A DNA stretch of 6,714 nucleotides. It comes from Candidatus Saccharimonadales bacterium (lineage in GTDB: Bacteria; Patescibacteriota; Saccharimonadia; UBA4664; SCTI01). The notes below the pieces were generated by a model. It was not told the origin of the DNA and made no database searches. It saw only the letters and a list, made by a program, of their open reading frames with translations. The first letter of the stretch is position 1. Every line of letters starts with the position of its first letter. Shown here piece after piece: positions 6,485-6,714 of the stretch. Both the position numbers and the translations under genes were made by a program. Where the stretch lies: contig JASLFZ010000005.1 in NCBI GenBank assembly GCA_030150485.1, forward strand, positions 1-6,714. The letters run 5' to 3'.

Positions 6485-6490
6485 GGGCAC

Positions 6491-6499
6491 ATTGTAGCA
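6491..6499 (-). promoter_or_regulatory. Extended -10 promoter for the HD gene, probably leaderless
   Basis: On the minus strand TGcTACAAT (6499 down to 6491) is an extended -10 element. It is followed by 6 nt (GTGCCC) and the ATG at 6484, so transcription would start at the start codon. No good -35 hexamer is seen, which is common for extended -10 promoters. If this reading is right, the GTG at 6490 lies upstream of the transcript and cannot be the start. Confidence 0.55.
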
Positions 6500-6537
6500 T
6501 TTGGGGCCTGGGACTTGTTGCGTGGCTAGCTCTGCGT

Positions 6538-6570
6538 TAAGATGGGGAGGTTAATTGCTTATGGTGGGGG
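6538..6570 (+). promoter_or_regulatory. Weak candidate promoter and ribosome binding site for pyrG
   Basis: TAAGAT (6538-6543) with TTGTTG (6515-6520), 17 nt apart, is a weak -35/-10 pair. GGGGG (6566-6570) stands 4 nt before the GTG at 6575 and may be the ribosome binding site, although the spacing is short. A second purine run, GGGGAGG (6544-6550), is too far from the GTG. Unlike the leaderless genes here, there is no -10-like box ending 6 nt before GTG 6575. Confidence 0.3.
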
Positions 6571-6574
6571 AAAC

Positions 6575-6714
6575 GTGGCCGAAAAACAAACCAAATATAT
6601 CTTTGTAACCGGAGGCGTGCTCTCTGGTTTGGGCAAGGGGATTACCGCCGCCTCACTCGGTACGGTGCTGAAGGCGCGCGGCTTTAGCGTCAACATCATG
6701 AAGTGCGACCCGTA
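6575..6714 (+). CDS. pyrG: CTP synthase, N-terminal fragment (3' end outside window)
   Basis: CTP synthase makes CTP from UTP, ATP and glutamine, the last step of pyrimidine nucleotide synthesis. Only the first 46 codons are visible. They match the start of the synthetase domain: KYIFVTGGVLSGLGKGITAA contains the P-loop-like GGVxSxLGKG that binds ATP, and IMKCDPY is the conserved segment that continues as the UTP/Mg site in the family. The GTG start gives MAEKQTKYIFVTGG, the usual distance from the N-terminus to the conserved block. An in-frame ATG at 6542 would add 11 residues (MGRLIAYGGGN) without support from homology or a ribosome binding site. The gene is divergent from the HD gene across about 90 nt that must hold both promoters. 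Confidence 0.95.
   Translation, partial: MAEKQTKYIFVTGGVLSGLGKGITAASLGTVLKARGFSVNIMKCDP

Overview
This window shows a compact, moderately GC-rich bacterial genome that uses the standard code. TGA ends ftsE and the first gene, and a UGA-reading release factor (RF2) is encoded. Gene order, protein lengths, tight packing and apparently leaderless genes suggest a small-genome Gram-positive-type lineage. My best guess is Patescibacteria/CPR, possibly Saccharibacteria. This is inference from style and from memory of the families; a 16S or ribosomal-protein phylogeny would be needed to settle it. The presence of RF2 argues against the CPR lineages that read UGA as glycine (Gracilibacteria, Absconditabacteria).

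Layout from left to right: (1) the 3' end of a low-complexity, Pro/Thr/Ala/Gln-rich surface protein with an LPDTG cell-wall sorting signal; (2) prfB (RF2) without the usual programmed frameshift; (3) a 158-nt gap with a perfect 14-bp inverted repeat; (4) ftsE and ftsX, overlapping by 4 nt; (5) a 151-nt gap with an 83-87-nt hairpin that begins in the ftsX stop region, followed by a good promoter; (6) a secreted coiled-coil plus CHAP peptidoglycan hydrolase of PcsB type, which seems to start at a non-canonical ATC codon; (7) a CtpA-type S41 protease starting on the base after the hydrolase stop; (8) a convergent HD-domain phosphohydrolase on the minus strand; (9) the first 140 nt of pyrG (CTP synthase), divergent from the HD gene.

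The core is a cell-wall-cleavage module. FtsE (ATPase) and FtsX (membrane subunit with a large extracellular loop) are expected to activate the exported coiled-coil hydrolase during division or growth, as FtsEX does for PcsB in Streptococcus, CwlO in Bacillus and RipC in Mycobacterium. The adjacent S41 protease probably acts in the same extracytoplasmic space. The gene set is known in Gram-positive bacteria. The less ordinary parts are regulatory: three genes have a -10-like box exactly 6 nt before the start codon, consistent with leaderless mRNAs; one gene has an apparent ATC start; and two strong palindromic structures flank ftsEX. No RNA genes, mobile elements or CRISPR arrays were seen, and no stretch over 300 nt lacks a gene.
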